This document shows, piece by piece, positions 1-10,713 of a stretch of 64,000 nucleotides of DNA; within the stretch, counting starts at the first letter, position 1; each line of letters starts with the position of its first letter. Origin of the DNA: Corbicula japonica (Eukaryota; Mollusca; Bivalvia; Venerida; Cyrenidae); the NCBI GenBank assembly GCA_038501625.1, contig JAZAYU010000123.1, forward strand, positions 1,798,001 through 1,862,000, written 5' to 3'. The notes below the pieces were generated by a model. The model saw only the letters and a program-made list of their open reading frames with translations, had not been told where the DNA came from and ran no database searches. Position numbers and translations under genes: made by a program.

Positions 1-230
1 TGCTCGACAAGTTTCGACACAAAAATAAATCATTTTATTCTCCAAACTGTTAACACAAAATAATTTAAAAAGTATTTTAAAATTGTTTGATTTCTTATTA
101 CCATTAAAACGTCGATCCGTATAAGTTCTGTGATAACGCCCTAGCATTTTTTTATACCTAACTGGTGCATGCGTACAAATCAACAATACCCAAAATATTG
201 GGACACTTTTTTTAACAAATATTTTTCGCA
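1..230. other. Left edge, no gene seen
   Basis: AT-rich sequence with no reading frame or recognised repeat, except a single 'aaatattgggacac' stretch at 193-206 that matches the neighbouring palindrome. Confidence 0.5.
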
Positions 231-290
231 ACCCTAAATATTGGGACACAAAATTTTTTAATTTTTTTTAACTGTCCCAATACTTAGGGT
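231..290. repeat. 60-bp palindromic repeat (MITE-like)
   Basis: ACCCTAAATATTGGGACA at the left and TGTCCCAATACTTAGGGT at the right form inverted arms around an A/T-rich core. A partial further copy of the arm lies at 193-206. Confidence 0.55.
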
Positions 291-409
291 GATAACAGTA
301 AATCACTTTTACTAAAAAAATAAGAGCTTTATAGTGCTTTCAGACTAGATTTTTACAACTCTGTTTACTTATGAGCTAAAATATTGTTTTAATATAGCAA
401 TCTTAATCA

Positions 410-490
410 GTCCTGGAGGTACACTGGTCTAGGGGTAGAATGTGGGACTTCATATCCAGAAAATGCTGATTCAAATCCTACCATTTGTAA
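410..490 (+). repeat. tRNA-like sequence, probably a SINE head
   Basis: CTGGTCTAGGGGTAGAATG resembles a D-arm/A box and GCTGATTCAAATCCTA resembles a T-arm/B box at tRNA spacing. The acceptor ends do not pair, so an active tRNA is unlikely. Confidence 0.35.
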
Positions 491-756
491 GACTTTTCTT
501 CAATTTCCACAATCCACTATTGATGTGTACAGGTTTTGAACCAGGAAGCAGTCATCAAAAGAAATGTGATTAATATAAGTGGAAAGAATTTGTTTCACAT
601 TCAATGTCAAAATAAGTTTATAATAACCATCAGTAGGTGAATCACTGAGTGAAATGAATTGTCTTCTGGCCCAGATCAACCAGTGCCTACATGTCCCTTT
701 AATATTGCAGAACAAGTTTTAAAGAAATGAAGTTGCTCAAATGACAACATTTCCCT

Positions 757-985
757 GTCCCTTTCCTCCCTTTTTACATGTGTGCGGCCAGTGTAGATCC
801 GGATCAGCCGGCACATCTGTGCCACCTGATCAGGATCTGCACTGGTTGCTTTTTTGGTCAGTAATAACATAAAAAATCCAAAGGGAACAAAGCACATTCT
901 GATTAGATGGCACGGATGTGCATGCTGATCTGGATCTACACTATTCGCCCATGCCATTAAGGAATGTATATGGAGGAAAGGGCTA
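757..985. mobile_element. TTAA double-hairpin element, copy
   Basis: CCCTTTCCTCC at the left, GGAGGAAAGGG at the right, and both internal hairpins (CCAGTGTAGATCC...GGATCTGCACTGG; right hairpin degenerate). The terminal TTAA is mutated. Confidence 0.75.
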
Positions 986-1066
986 TAAAGCCAGCATTTC
1001 AAATGGCATCTGAATAGTATGGTCACCATGGTAAATAAACGTTAATCAGATTCCAGATTTTTTTAC

Positions 1067-1293
1067 CTAAACCCTTTACTACATATTTACACTTTTTGAC
1101 ATTCGTGCAACCAGTGTATATCCAGATCAGCCAGCATGTCCTAGCTGTATGATCTAAATCAGTGCTAGTCACCTCTTCAATATAATTAAGCTTATGAATC
1201 TAAAAGCAAACAGTGTCATTCCAGTTCAAATGGCACATATTTACACTGTTTACCCAAGTAATATAAAGATGAATCAATGAAGTAAAAGGTTAA
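1067..1293. mobile_element. TTAA double-hairpin element, diverged copy
   Basis: Starts AACCCTTTACTACATATTTAC and ends GTAAAAGGTTAA; the internal hairpins are badly eroded. Confidence 0.65.
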
Positions 1294-1552
1294 TGTTGAA
1301 TGGCATTATTATTACCAGTAAATAACTAGAACTTTCCAGTTACTCAATGCCTGGTTACCGGTAGTGGGATCTGTTTATGCCAGTTCTTACTTTTATTTAA
1401 TTTTTAATACATCTATAATATCAAACTTACAGAAACATTTTTTTTAACAATATTACTCTTTCAAATTGTTAGTTTTGCATGCTGAATCTTGTTTTTTCTT
1501 CTTTCACATAATAGATTTTTAATGCATTATTTCATGTAACTACAAAGGTTTC

Positions 1553-1757
1553 ATCACACGAGACCAGTGTAGAAACAGATCAGTTGCACATCTGTGCCAT
1601 CTAATTAGGATCTACATTGTACACTACTTGATCAGAAATAACCTTAGTTAATGAATTTAAAGCAAAAAGTGTAGATCCTGATCAGATGGCACAGATGTTC
1701 CAGCTGATCTGAATTTACACTGTTTGCCATGGTATAAAAGCGGCTCCATGAAGTACA
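1553..1757. mobile_element. TTAA double-hairpin element, diverged copy
   Basis: Core CCAGTGTAGAAACAGATCAG and GATCCTGATCAGATGGCACAG are recognisable; the termini are lost. It lies just beyond the FAM8A1 stop, so it is probably within the 3' UTR. Confidence 0.6.
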
Positions 1758-1877
1758 GTGTTGTTTGAACTTGTTTCTTGACTGCAAACTCATTGGAACA
1801 TCAATCAATATTTCGACAAAGCATGAACAACCACAAGAATGTCACATCCTTTCTCATTCAATGAATCTGGTGGGATA

Positions 1878-2037
1878 TTAGTGGGCCTGTTGTGGTCGCC
1901 TGTTTTCCACTTCAACAACAATTGTCTGTGCCAGAACATCGTACGCTGCTCTGTTATGTCGGAAGAAAAAAGCGGTGAAACAAGCAGGAAAGAAGAATGC
2001 CATACTGAAGTTCTTGATGATAGATCTTATTAAGGCA
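1878..2037 (-). CDS. FAM8A1: FAM8A1-like exon 5 (stop codon)
   Basis: Acceptor atttcag|TGCCTT. It encodes ALIRSIIKNFSMAFFFPACF, HNRAAYDVLAQTIVV and a short polar tail ending PQQAH, then TAA at 1880-1878. It closes the RDD domain. A candidate polyadenylation signal (AATAAA on the minus strand) lies at 1397-1392, which would give a 3' UTR of about 0.5 kb running through a copy of the TTAA element. Confidence 0.9.
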
Positions 2038-5000
2038 CTGAAATAATGAACAGAAACACACAATAGAAATCAATATTTATGTAATTTTCCTATAACTTAT
2101 TTAAAATCTGTGATTTCTCTAAACTTTATAACAATGATCATTTATTTATTTGAATTAATGTCTTAATCCTTTACTTCAAGGGATATAGGTGTTATCCATG
2201 GGCAAACAGTGAAGATATAGATAAGCCGTCACATAATTGTGTTTGATGATTTTGTAGTTATCTTCATCTGTTTTATTTCTTCACTGCCTCTGCATTAAAT
2301 TTTGTAGTTTCTTAACTAAAAAAACATATAATACCATTTTTATTTACTTCTGTTTGCTTTATTACTGTGAGAACATAAGAACAGTTAACAGGTATAAATA
2401 TTATGAACATAATAAATTCCAGATTTCATGATAATGTGTTCTTGTGACAGAGGTCTTTGTTACCTTGACAATTTAATTGCTATTTATAGATTGGTTGTTT
2501 TGCTTTCATTCTGATCAAGTGTCATCTTTAATTGCAATCAACATGGAATTCCTCTTTACTACAGAGCATTTGTCACCCTACAATTAATGTGTAAAACAAC
2601 TAGATGGGTATTCAGTTGCTCTCGGGTACTTTGTTTGAATAAAAAATTGATAGTTTGATGAATAAATTTTAAGAGTTGGCAAAGATTTAGCATACAATAA
2701 GTTTTCATGTCCAATCAAAGTAAAAAAGGAGCATTACTAGGTCTTATGTCACACTAACCGAAAAATGTTGGCATTGCTATAAACCTGCTGTCATATGCCA
2801 ATAAAATTTGCAAAGTTAAAAATAAATATTGCAAAGTTATAGCTAAAGTTAAGTTTTCATAACAGATGGACAGACCATTGGACAGACAAAGCAATCCCAA
2901 TGTACCACCCACCCATTCTTCAAAACACAAAAATGCAGATAGTTTTTTTTTAAACAATTATAAGTAAGTCTGACCATGCTATGATACTTACTTAAAAAAT
3001 CCCGGATCTTTTGCACCAACAACAAAAATATGTCCGTGTCTCAGCTCCCTTACTTCTGTAAAAGAGACAACTCTTAACTGCATAATTTTCTTGCCAGGAG
3101 TTGCTCCCCCTACTGATCCAGCATAACCCTGCCGCAAACACATTGTCTGCAAAAGAAAAACATCTTGCATCTTAGATTTCACAATGGCAATTACTGACAT
3201 TTTTTCAGTATTTGTGGGGTACTAATTCTGGGGTAGGGCCATGGTACTTGGATGTGACACTCGGCCGTGACACTCAGACATCATAAGGTGAACACTTGTG
3301 TGAAGTCTTGTGAAAGACCTTGAGTGATTGTCAGGATAAACTAAAAATGCCAAACTGAAAATTTACACAAATGTTGACTGTTTAACTCTTAAGTATGAAT
3401 TTGTCTTTTGAGGTAAGACCATGGTTCTTGGAAGTTGCCAACATTCTGCCTCATTGTAGGGAATATTTTGTAGGAATATTTTACAATGTGTAACTTACAA
3501 GTTATGATATGCTTGGTTTAAACTTAATTTTGAAGGGAGGTATTAAAAAATGCCAGTTCATCCTGAACTGTACTTGCTACATTATTTTTTTATGGTATGT
3601 TAATGATGGAGAGACTCTTGACAGACAAGTAAAATTAAAATACAGTTCAACAGCTAAAAGTTAAGAAAATTTTAAATTGAGAACTGATCACTGGAAAAAT
3701 ATTTAACTCGCCCATATCTGACATAAGATCATTCTTGGTTATATAAACAAAGTATCACATGACTGTCTACTTATCCATGAACAGTTCCATTTGTTCATTA
3801 CAGTCAGGCTATAAAAAACTATAATATTTTACTCCATATGGAGAACAGTGAAGATGCTGATCACACAACACATCTCCACTGTGTTTTTTATTTTTAATTT
3901 TTAGGTTATTTCCAACCAAGAAGCAAACAGTGTAGATCCAGATCAAACATCACAGATGCGCTATCTGATCATGATCTACACTGGTTGTACATGGGCTAAT
4001 TATGGAGTAAAGGGTTAATATTTAATATTAGCTCAAAGATTTTGACAAATGCTCCTCACCTCTACTAATGTAATACACAGTCTATTAACAACTTCTAGTG
4101 CTATCAGTTCCGATGTTAGAGAAAACACCTTATCATAATCCAAATCTCCGATATCCGACAAGAATGGGAAGTGCGTGTCTATATCTAACAAATCTTCATT
4201 CCTGAAAAATAAAGTATTTTTATGAAATAATAAATCATTAATACCAGCTGGTGATATATCGCAGGACTTATCACATGGTGAACATCATATGCACAAGGAT
4301 ATATCACTAGGGGTGTAGCGTAAAGTGATATATATTCTAAGCATCTGAACGACGTCCAGAGATAAATGTAATTCTGCAATATATCTCCATCAGCTATTTA
4401 TTATTTCAATTCTCAATTCTAACAAAAATATTCTTAAAAGGGCTTCTAAAATAAGAGTTTATGTACTACTTCACTGATTTAAGGAAAAAGTGACCCTTCA
4501 ACTAAAGTCATAGGGTCAAAATTAGACTATTTAAACATTTAAAGAGTTGAAGGGTCATCTCCCTGGTCAAATGGAACCCCAGAGAACATCCAAAGTTTAG
4601 AATACATAAAAATTGGGCTGTAATATCCAAGTTTAAATCTACATCTGGTTGGACTTGGGTTAAAATATGTATATAAGGAGTAAAGGGTTATAAAAAGATT
4701 TTGTTAAGCTTTTACTACATAAGATAAGCTCACATCCCATGTGTGACCAAACACCAGATCACCCTGCACACTGGAGAGAAGTCTTTTATATCCGGGTCAA
4801 CACCATTTGCTACTACATGTATATCAAATACAAAAGTGAACAGTTTATACATTGTACCCACATCAGACTGCAGAGATGTGCAGACCTGATCCAGGGCTTT
4901 TCATCCTTATATAACAGAGGCCTATATTAGGCCACTTCACAATCCAAAAATAGAAATGTTTTCCCTACTGTGGCAGAGAATCTTACCAAAATACTAACTA

Positions 5001-8000
5001 AGATGTCCAAAATGTATCAAAATCCTTAGCGGGGAGTTTGAAGTCTGAGACTCTGATAAATCGTGCTTTAAAAAAATAAATTTAAGTTGAAAATACTTAT
5101 AAATTACTAGGGTTTCATAATCGGACAAAAATCATAATTGATTATTACTTATAAATTACTAGGGTTTCATAATCGGACAAAAATCATAATCGATCATCGG
5201 AAATAATCGAACAACCCTTTTCGATCAATCATCGATTATATAATCGAAGCATTTACAATAAAAATGTACATGCTTTAATACAGAAGAATTGTACTTATAA
5301 GAATTCTTTATTAATATTCTAGCAACAAAAATTCTCATAATTTGTTATGATAATGCACATTTTTTTTCTATTTTGCAAAAAAGCAAATTTCAAAATGATA
5401 TTGTTCAGAATCTTCTGCTTAAAGCATGCAAAACACACAAGAAATTCTTTAGAGGGGAATTTGTTCAAAAAATAGGAAAAATATTAATTGGGGACAGGAA
5501 AGGGGTCAAAATTCGGTCCCTAGCATCGTGAAATGAGGTAGAACTACTGTATTATCAAAAACGAATATCGGTGGTATTTTCTGGTATGAATTAGCATTTA
5601 CATGAACCACACATAAATTTCCTAATACATGTATGAAAGGCCAAGGCCTCTTCCTAATTTTCTGATGAAAAGCCATCTGATCTGGATCTACATTGTTTTC
5701 TCAGGGGATAATGACCATATCCCATGTATCTGAAGGTTAAACTTACATGTAACCCATTTGTCGTAGAACTGCCACAGTGACAAGAATTTTAGTGTAGAAC
5801 AACAACACGAAGTCAAGGAATTCTGCCACAACCCTGCGCCATAGCATTGGAACTTTATATTGTCTACCTGAAATCCGAATTGAAAAAAATAATGTTCAAT
5901 TTATTGTTAATGCTATTCAACATAACTGGGAAAACACATAATAAATATGAACATATTTTTCACTTAATACACTTCATAATAATATAACTGTTTGTTGTTT
6001 ACACAGTGATTAATGCTTGAAAACATAAGCCACAGGTTTCATAAGATCAATAACGACCTTTCTGATGAACTCTACAGAATCCTCCAGGTAAAATGTACAA
6101 TGTAATTTCGTACCTAATATGTTAACTTGTATGTCCCATACTTATGTCAGTCTTTGCGAAAGGGATGAAAAACTGCCAGTCATCCGATCTGGTGAAAAAA
6201 ATTTCTGCCAGACCGAAAAAGAATTTGATAGACCGAAACAAAAACAATTATATTCTTCGTAAAACTATCTTATTTCACTATATTTATGCTACACATACAT
6301 TGGGGCCAATTAAATAGCTCTATTTTCACTTTTACCCCACCCATGTTACAAAACAACAATACAGATTATTAAATATATTTTTATTCTTGAAAAAATGCCA
6401 AAAATAAATATTGCAAGATCTTTCTGTGCCAGATGATATAAATTTGACCTGGCACTCCCACTTATGTCCACTGAAACTTGTCTAGCAGTCTGCATCTGTT
6501 GCTGGAACTTGGCATCTCAAGTTCTTGTGCCTTGTGGTCTAAAAAAAAACAGTTCTAAATATATCTAAATTACAGAATACTACATTGATTCTGTTATGGA
6601 ACAATAATACACAAATGGAAATTCAGACTGCTATTAACTAAATAAATATAGATATAAGTTAATAATCGCGCTAAAACAATCAAACTTCTTTTTGTTTTGT
6701 TGTAAGATGCGTGTATATCTCGGTGTTGCGTAATTAACACACCGTGAAATATACGGTACATCAGGGAGTACGTTCCATGCTGGACAAATGTTTTAAAACA
6801 ACTTTTAATATAATTTATTGAGATTTATTTTAAATAAAAAGAAATAAAATAATGTAGAAACAAACAAAAAATAATGTACAAACAAACAAAGATCGTGGTC
6901 GTCAATTTCCAAAGGTGTCGGTACTTTGAACTGATCGACGATCTGTTGGTCGGTCAAATTCGGCGATGTTAGTTCGTCGTCGTCCGTCGTTAACCAGCTT
7001 GATATGTCGATCAGCAGGTAATATCAAAATAACAATTTGTTTTCACGTTTCCTGCCCTATGTCTATTATGGTTAGCAGCTTTAATTAATTGTTGCTAATT
7101 AGCGGTTTGTCTCATGAACGAAATTCTGTCAGTACTGTATCAGCTTGGTGTTTTTCTCACCTATTGTTCGTCACAAAGGGGTTTCATGTCAAATCAAAAG
7201 CTTTTTTGTGTAAAAAAAACTTTCATTTATTTTCATACGTTTGATGTTGTATCTGTTGTTGAACTTGTACATCGCCTCTTAAATCCCTGCATACCAAATG
7301 TAATAAACAACCTTCGCCGGTAATGACGTAATACGACGCGAAAAAAGCGTGCATTTTCGTGAATTTGTCACCAAAGTTGATTTGATCATTTGGTCTTTTT
7401 TACCACCCACGAAGAATGAACAAACATACACATTGTAAATGTACAAAAAATTGGGATCCACGGACCGAGCGCGATATATTGGATATCGCGATATAACGGA
7501 TCGCGATATAACAGAGCTGCAGTGCAATTATAATGGAAATATTGTTTGCACCAAGATTTTCGTACCCAAAATGCCGAAAAAAAGGCTGGTCAGCCGTACC
7601 GACGACTTCACAAAACTGCCGGACTGTAGCAAATTTTGCTGGACATGACCGGCAGTCCGGTGCCTTTCGCGAAGACTGTTATGTTCAGGGATTCATATAA
7701 AATCTACAACACTGTGGGTTCTAACTACAAGTTTAATGAAACCAAAGCACATGCAGACTCAGGGCTTTCCCCAGGCAATTATGGCATACCGGCACCGGGA
7801 TGCCTTAATTTCTAAACTAACATTTGCGGGACGCTTATAATCCGCCGGTATGTCATAAATCCTGGCCGGGATGCTTTAAAATTCAATAAACAAGGTCAAT
7901 AAACATGTCAAATTACGAGGCTTTCTCGCCAATTTCAAGCGTTTCTCTGATATTGTTAAGTGTCTACTGTACAAGATCACTCCTTACAATATTTAATGAG

Positions 8001-9268
8001 CGTCTGCTGTGTATCAGAAGTCGATAGTTGGATGAGTGTCTGTTGAATACAGGGAAGACGGTCGTAAATCAACCAATTAAGAACCGATTATCTGGGCAGT
8101 TTTGATGGCCTACTTGAGATTAAAATCGGTATATTGTTCTTTGATGACCCGCTAACTGTAAAGAGTTGTGAGCATGTAAGTGGTAAATGATAATCTTGTC
8201 ACTTTTATTAACAGGTGATTACAGAAGATTTATTATAACAAATTATAACTAATCATGAAGACGATTTTTATGTAATTTAATGTTATAAAAGTACTAACAT
8301 CTTTAAATGCTGTCCATATCAATAAATGGCCATTCTATTGAACATGTTGACTTTTCAACATGTATTAAATTGTGGCATAATCATAATGACAAGAACAGGT
8401 CTGCAATCAAGGGCTGTGTATCTAGTGTTAGATATGTTGCAACAAGAGACAATTGTAGCATGTTTTTTAGACTGATGTAAATAAAAAAAAATGAAGAAAC
8501 AACTGTTTTGTATTAAGTACAATACAATAGCAAGTCTGTGGCAGTTCTGTGAAAAATGTACCCCATTAACCATATAAAAACATTTTGCACGAATTAGCAT
8601 GTCACGCGTTGGATGCCAGGATGCCTTAAATTTTTTCTGGGGAAGGCCCTGAGACTAAAGCCTGAAGTGCCATCATCTGATTCATAAGTATAAAACAATA
8701 ATAGTGGGAGGGGCATATCAGTTTATTATCAATAACTGGCATTGATTTACAGCACCACTTGACAGCAGTAATGCACCAATAGGGATATACCAAAATTAAA
8801 TGTAGAAATTTATTTAAAACACAGGAACACCCTATCTACAAAATCTTGCATTCGACCTTGTCATACATTACCTGTTGTTGTGTGAGTTGCTGCTGCTGGA
8901 GTCCCTCCAGTCAACCCAGAGCCATTAGCTGTTGTACCATTATTATTGTTCGCTTGAGATGCATTTGTATTTTGACTTAATGCTGCATTTTGTGCCACTG
9001 CAGATATCATCTGTGACTGGAATGTACTGAATGCAGCAAGCATTCTGTATTGCCAAAGCCAGCAATGAACTGCTTGGGCATATTCCCGCATATTTTTGTA
9101 TTGTGTCTCGGGATACACAAAGTTTTGTCCATTGGATTGTTGAAAATTTTGTGTGAACATATCTGAACTTTGAAATGACGGGTTTGAATTCCATTGTTTT
9201 TTGTCATTGTCGAGGTTTTGTTTGTCAATATTGACACTTCCCTTTCTGTATTTTTCCTTGTCAGCCAT
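1878..9268 (-). CDS. FAM8A1: FAM8A1-like RDD-domain ER membrane protein (whole gene, 5 exons)
   Basis: Five minus-strand exons (9268-8872, 5867-5747, 4201-4060, 3146-2992, 2037-1878) join with GT-AG borders and matching phases into 975 nt, encoding 324 residues plus TAA. The N-terminal part (about 1-132) is polar, rich in N/Q/T, with a conserved-looking aromatic stretch (REYAQAVHCWLWQYRMLAAF). The RDD domain runs from about 138 to 315: WRR at 142-144 and D151 in the first membrane helix, GGATPGK at 233-239, and HNRAAYDVLAQTIVV at 299-313 at the end of the last hydrophobic segment. This order and these motifs match vertebrate FAM8A1, which is known to bind HRD1 and help assemble the ER-associated degradation complex. 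I expect the same role in the ER membrane; that is inference. The start M at 9268 is preferred, with another in-frame M five codons upstream. It is head to head with the phosphatase gene. Confidence 0.88.
2165..2240. mobile_element. TTAA double-hairpin element, left fragment
   Basis: AATCCTTTACTTCAAGGGATA followed by GGGCAAACAGTGAAGATATAG; only the left end remains, in FAM8A1 intron 4. The rest of the intron to 2990 shows nothing recognisable. Confidence 0.45.
2992..3146 (-). CDS. FAM8A1: FAM8A1-like exon 4 (GGATPGK motif)
   Basis: Acceptor tttgcag|ACAATG, donor TTTAA|gtaagt, 155 nt, phase 0 in and phase 2 out. It encodes GYAGSVGGATPGKKIMQLRVV, the most diagnostic block shared with FAM8A1/RDD proteins, followed by a loop. 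Confidence 0.9.
3826..4018. mobile_element. TTAA double-hairpin element, truncated copy
   Basis: The right hairpin (AAACAGTGTAGATCCAGATC...GATCTACACTGG) and the end GGAGTAAAGGGTTAA are clear; the left hairpin is eroded. In FAM8A1 intron 3, ending about 40 bp from exon 3. Confidence 0.65.
4060..4201 (-). CDS. FAM8A1: FAM8A1-like exon 3
   Basis: Acceptor tttcag|GAATGA, donor GTAGAG|gtgagg, 142 nt. It encodes an acidic lumenal or cytosolic loop (NEDLLDIDTHFPF, DIGDLDYDKV) followed by the start of the second hydrophobic segment (LEVVNRLCITLVE). Phases fit both neighbours. Confidence 0.86.
5089..5640 (-). mobile_element. hAT-type non-autonomous element, truncated copy
   Basis: Near-identical in reverse complement to part of the element at 20885-21647 (CTAGGGTTTCATAATCGG terminus, AATCGATCATCGGAAATAAT interior, TTAGCATTTACATGAACCAC at the inner end). 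The terminal 50 bp is repeated twice (5099-5135 and 5157-5190). It lacks the other terminus. Confidence 0.65.
5668..5738. mobile_element. TTAA double-hairpin element, right fragment
   Basis: GCCATCTGATCTGGATCTAC, then a degenerate right end with ATATCCCATGTA and GGTTAA. Confidence 0.45.
5747..5867 (-). CDS. FAM8A1: FAM8A1-like exon 2 (first RDD helix)
   Basis: Acceptor tttcag|GTAGAC, donor TACAT|gtaagt. The exon is 121 nt and enters in phase 1. It encodes YKVPMLWRRVVAEFLDF and the following hydrophobic segment, which is the RDD-domain start (Arg pair and Asp). Confidence 0.88.
6148..7678. mobile_element. DNA transposon-like element, 6-bp target duplication
   Basis: Ends CAGTCTTTGCGAAAGG and CCTTTCGCGAAGACTG are inverted repeats; weaker similarity (CTGCCAGTCATCC against CTGCCGGTCATGT) continues inward to about 40 bp. 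The direct repeat TTATGT flanks both sides (6142-6147 and 7679-7684). The element is 1531 bp in FAM8A1 intron 1. It contains a minus-strand remnant resembling a pogo/Tigger transposase tail and GATATAACGGATCGCGATAT-type repeats near its right side, so it may be composite. Confidence 0.65.
6880..7023 (-). pseudogene. Fragment resembling the C-terminus of a pogo/Tigger transposase
   Basis: A minus-strand open stretch reads YYLLIDISSWLTTDDDEL, then LTDQQIVDQF and PTPLEIDD. The W..xDDD..LTDxxIV pattern is like the acidic tail of jerky/Tigger DDE transposases. A TGA stands directly upstream in frame, and no DDE core is visible, so it is a relic. Confidence 0.4.
7760..8651. mobile_element. CAGGG-ended TIR element, 5-bp target duplication
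   Basis: Ends CAGGGCTTTCCCCAG and CTGGGGAAGGCCCTG are inverted repeats. The direct repeat AGACT flanks the element at 7755-7759 and 8652-8656. Length 892 bp, no coding capacity. Sub-terminal GGATGCCTTAA blocks also mirror one another in part. Confidence 0.7.
8872..9268 (-). CDS. FAM8A1: FAM8A1-like exon 1 (start codon)
   Basis: Encodes residues 1-132 plus one base of codon 133, beginning MADKEKYRKG. The donor reads CAG|gtaatg (intron starts at 8871). The frame stays open upstream to 9463, and an alternative in-frame ATG lies at 9283; the MADKEK start was chosen because the residues upstream look like translated UTR. The composition is N/Q/S/T-rich with a Trp/Tyr-rich segment before the RDD domain. 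Confidence 0.82.
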
Positions 9269-9466
9269 TTTGACGGTGTTCATTATTTTAGCACAATCGT
9301 GAAAAACGAATAGTCCAGGTGCGTAGCATTTACATTGCATTGGCCACTTCATCCACAGCGCGACTATCTTTAAAAAAAATACAGATTTGAACTTTATTTT
9401 ATCAAATTTGTCATATTTGTCATGATCAACATCAAGAATGAGAGAATAATTGCAGAGCGACAATTG

Positions 9467-9505
9467 AGAGAGAGAGAGAGAGAGAGATAGGGAGGGAGGG
9501 AGGGA

Positions 9506-9548
<43 letters not shown>
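9467..9548. repeat. (GA)n microsatellite upstream of FAM8A1
   Basis: About 80 bp of AG dinucleotides interrupted by GGGAGGGAGGGAGGGAAGG, roughly 200 bp before the FAM8A1 start codon. GAGA-type tracts occur in promoters, but nothing here proves a role. Confidence 0.9.
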
Positions 9549-9550
<2 letters not shown>

Positions 9551-10713
9551 GATTAAAATGTATATTGTTTCAATTCATTTCGATATTTATTTAATTGTTA
9601 TTATTTGAATAATATCAAATAATAAATAAATAAAATATATAACTTTAAACAATATGCAGCATAAGAAATAACTTGTAGATTTTCAAGGAAAATATTATTA
9701 TTTGTATTCATAACTCGATAGCCATAACGATATCCCTGAAGTGGGATCTAAGAAAGTGATAATCTGACAGTCCAGCGGGTTTCAGGAGATGAATTTAATC
9801 AGATTGTCACCACACAATGCCTGCCATTTGTTCATCCAGTTTTGAAGACATTTTTCCATGTTGTTTCATTGTTGTTGGTATGTTGTTGTTGTTTTTTTTA
9901 CTTTAAAATCAAACACATATACCTGTTTATGATATGCATTTATGTAATATTGTAGTGAACTATGTGATGGCAGTGAAAAATATGTTATAAATGTTATGCT
10001 GGTCTGCACTTTTGAAACACCATTGAGACAACATGTTGTGGGCATATTAAGAAGAAAGGGAGTTTGACCCCCCCCCCCCCCGCCCCACCCCAAGTTTGAT
10101 ACTGACTTTAACTGTTGTTTTGTATCAGTTTCTACACATCGTACGTTTCAAGGAAGCGAACATATACACCAGATAATAAATTTTAAAATCATGAAAGCGT
10201 TGTTCAGATATGAAGTACGTGGACACAACAAGTCACATATACACGTATAACCTTGATATTTAATCAACTAATCTAAGTAGCGAGATGTTATCTTCTGCAC
10301 ATAGTCTGCACGTGTTGAACATCCATGTCCAATAATTTCTAAACCCTCCAATGAGAGTGGAGATATGGAGCACACATTCTCCGACTGTAAATTCTCTTTT
10401 CTTCTATACTTTTTGGCTGCTTGGAGAGGCTGTCGCGTCTCCTGTCGTGGCCATTCCTGATATGATATCCTGATATGACATTCACTTACTAAAAAGCGAT
10501 CCTAACCCTGAAACTGCATGAACGGGTCTTGGTTCTTCAAATCGTCTCTTTGATGTAAATGACATAGGTTGAGATATCATTTCCGGCCATATCATATACT
10601 CTACCCCCCCCCCCCCACCCCACACACACACAGACACACCCCTCAGTAGTAACAAGGCATGAGATGTAATAATTTGTGGTCAGCGATAAATAAAAGATGT
10701 TGGGAATAATACG
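9549..10713. other. Intergenic region, no gene seen
   Basis: Holds a poly-C tract at 10069-10080, another at 10605-10616 followed by a CA-rich run, and otherwise unique AT-rich sequence. No conserved reading frame on either strand. Confidence 0.6.
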
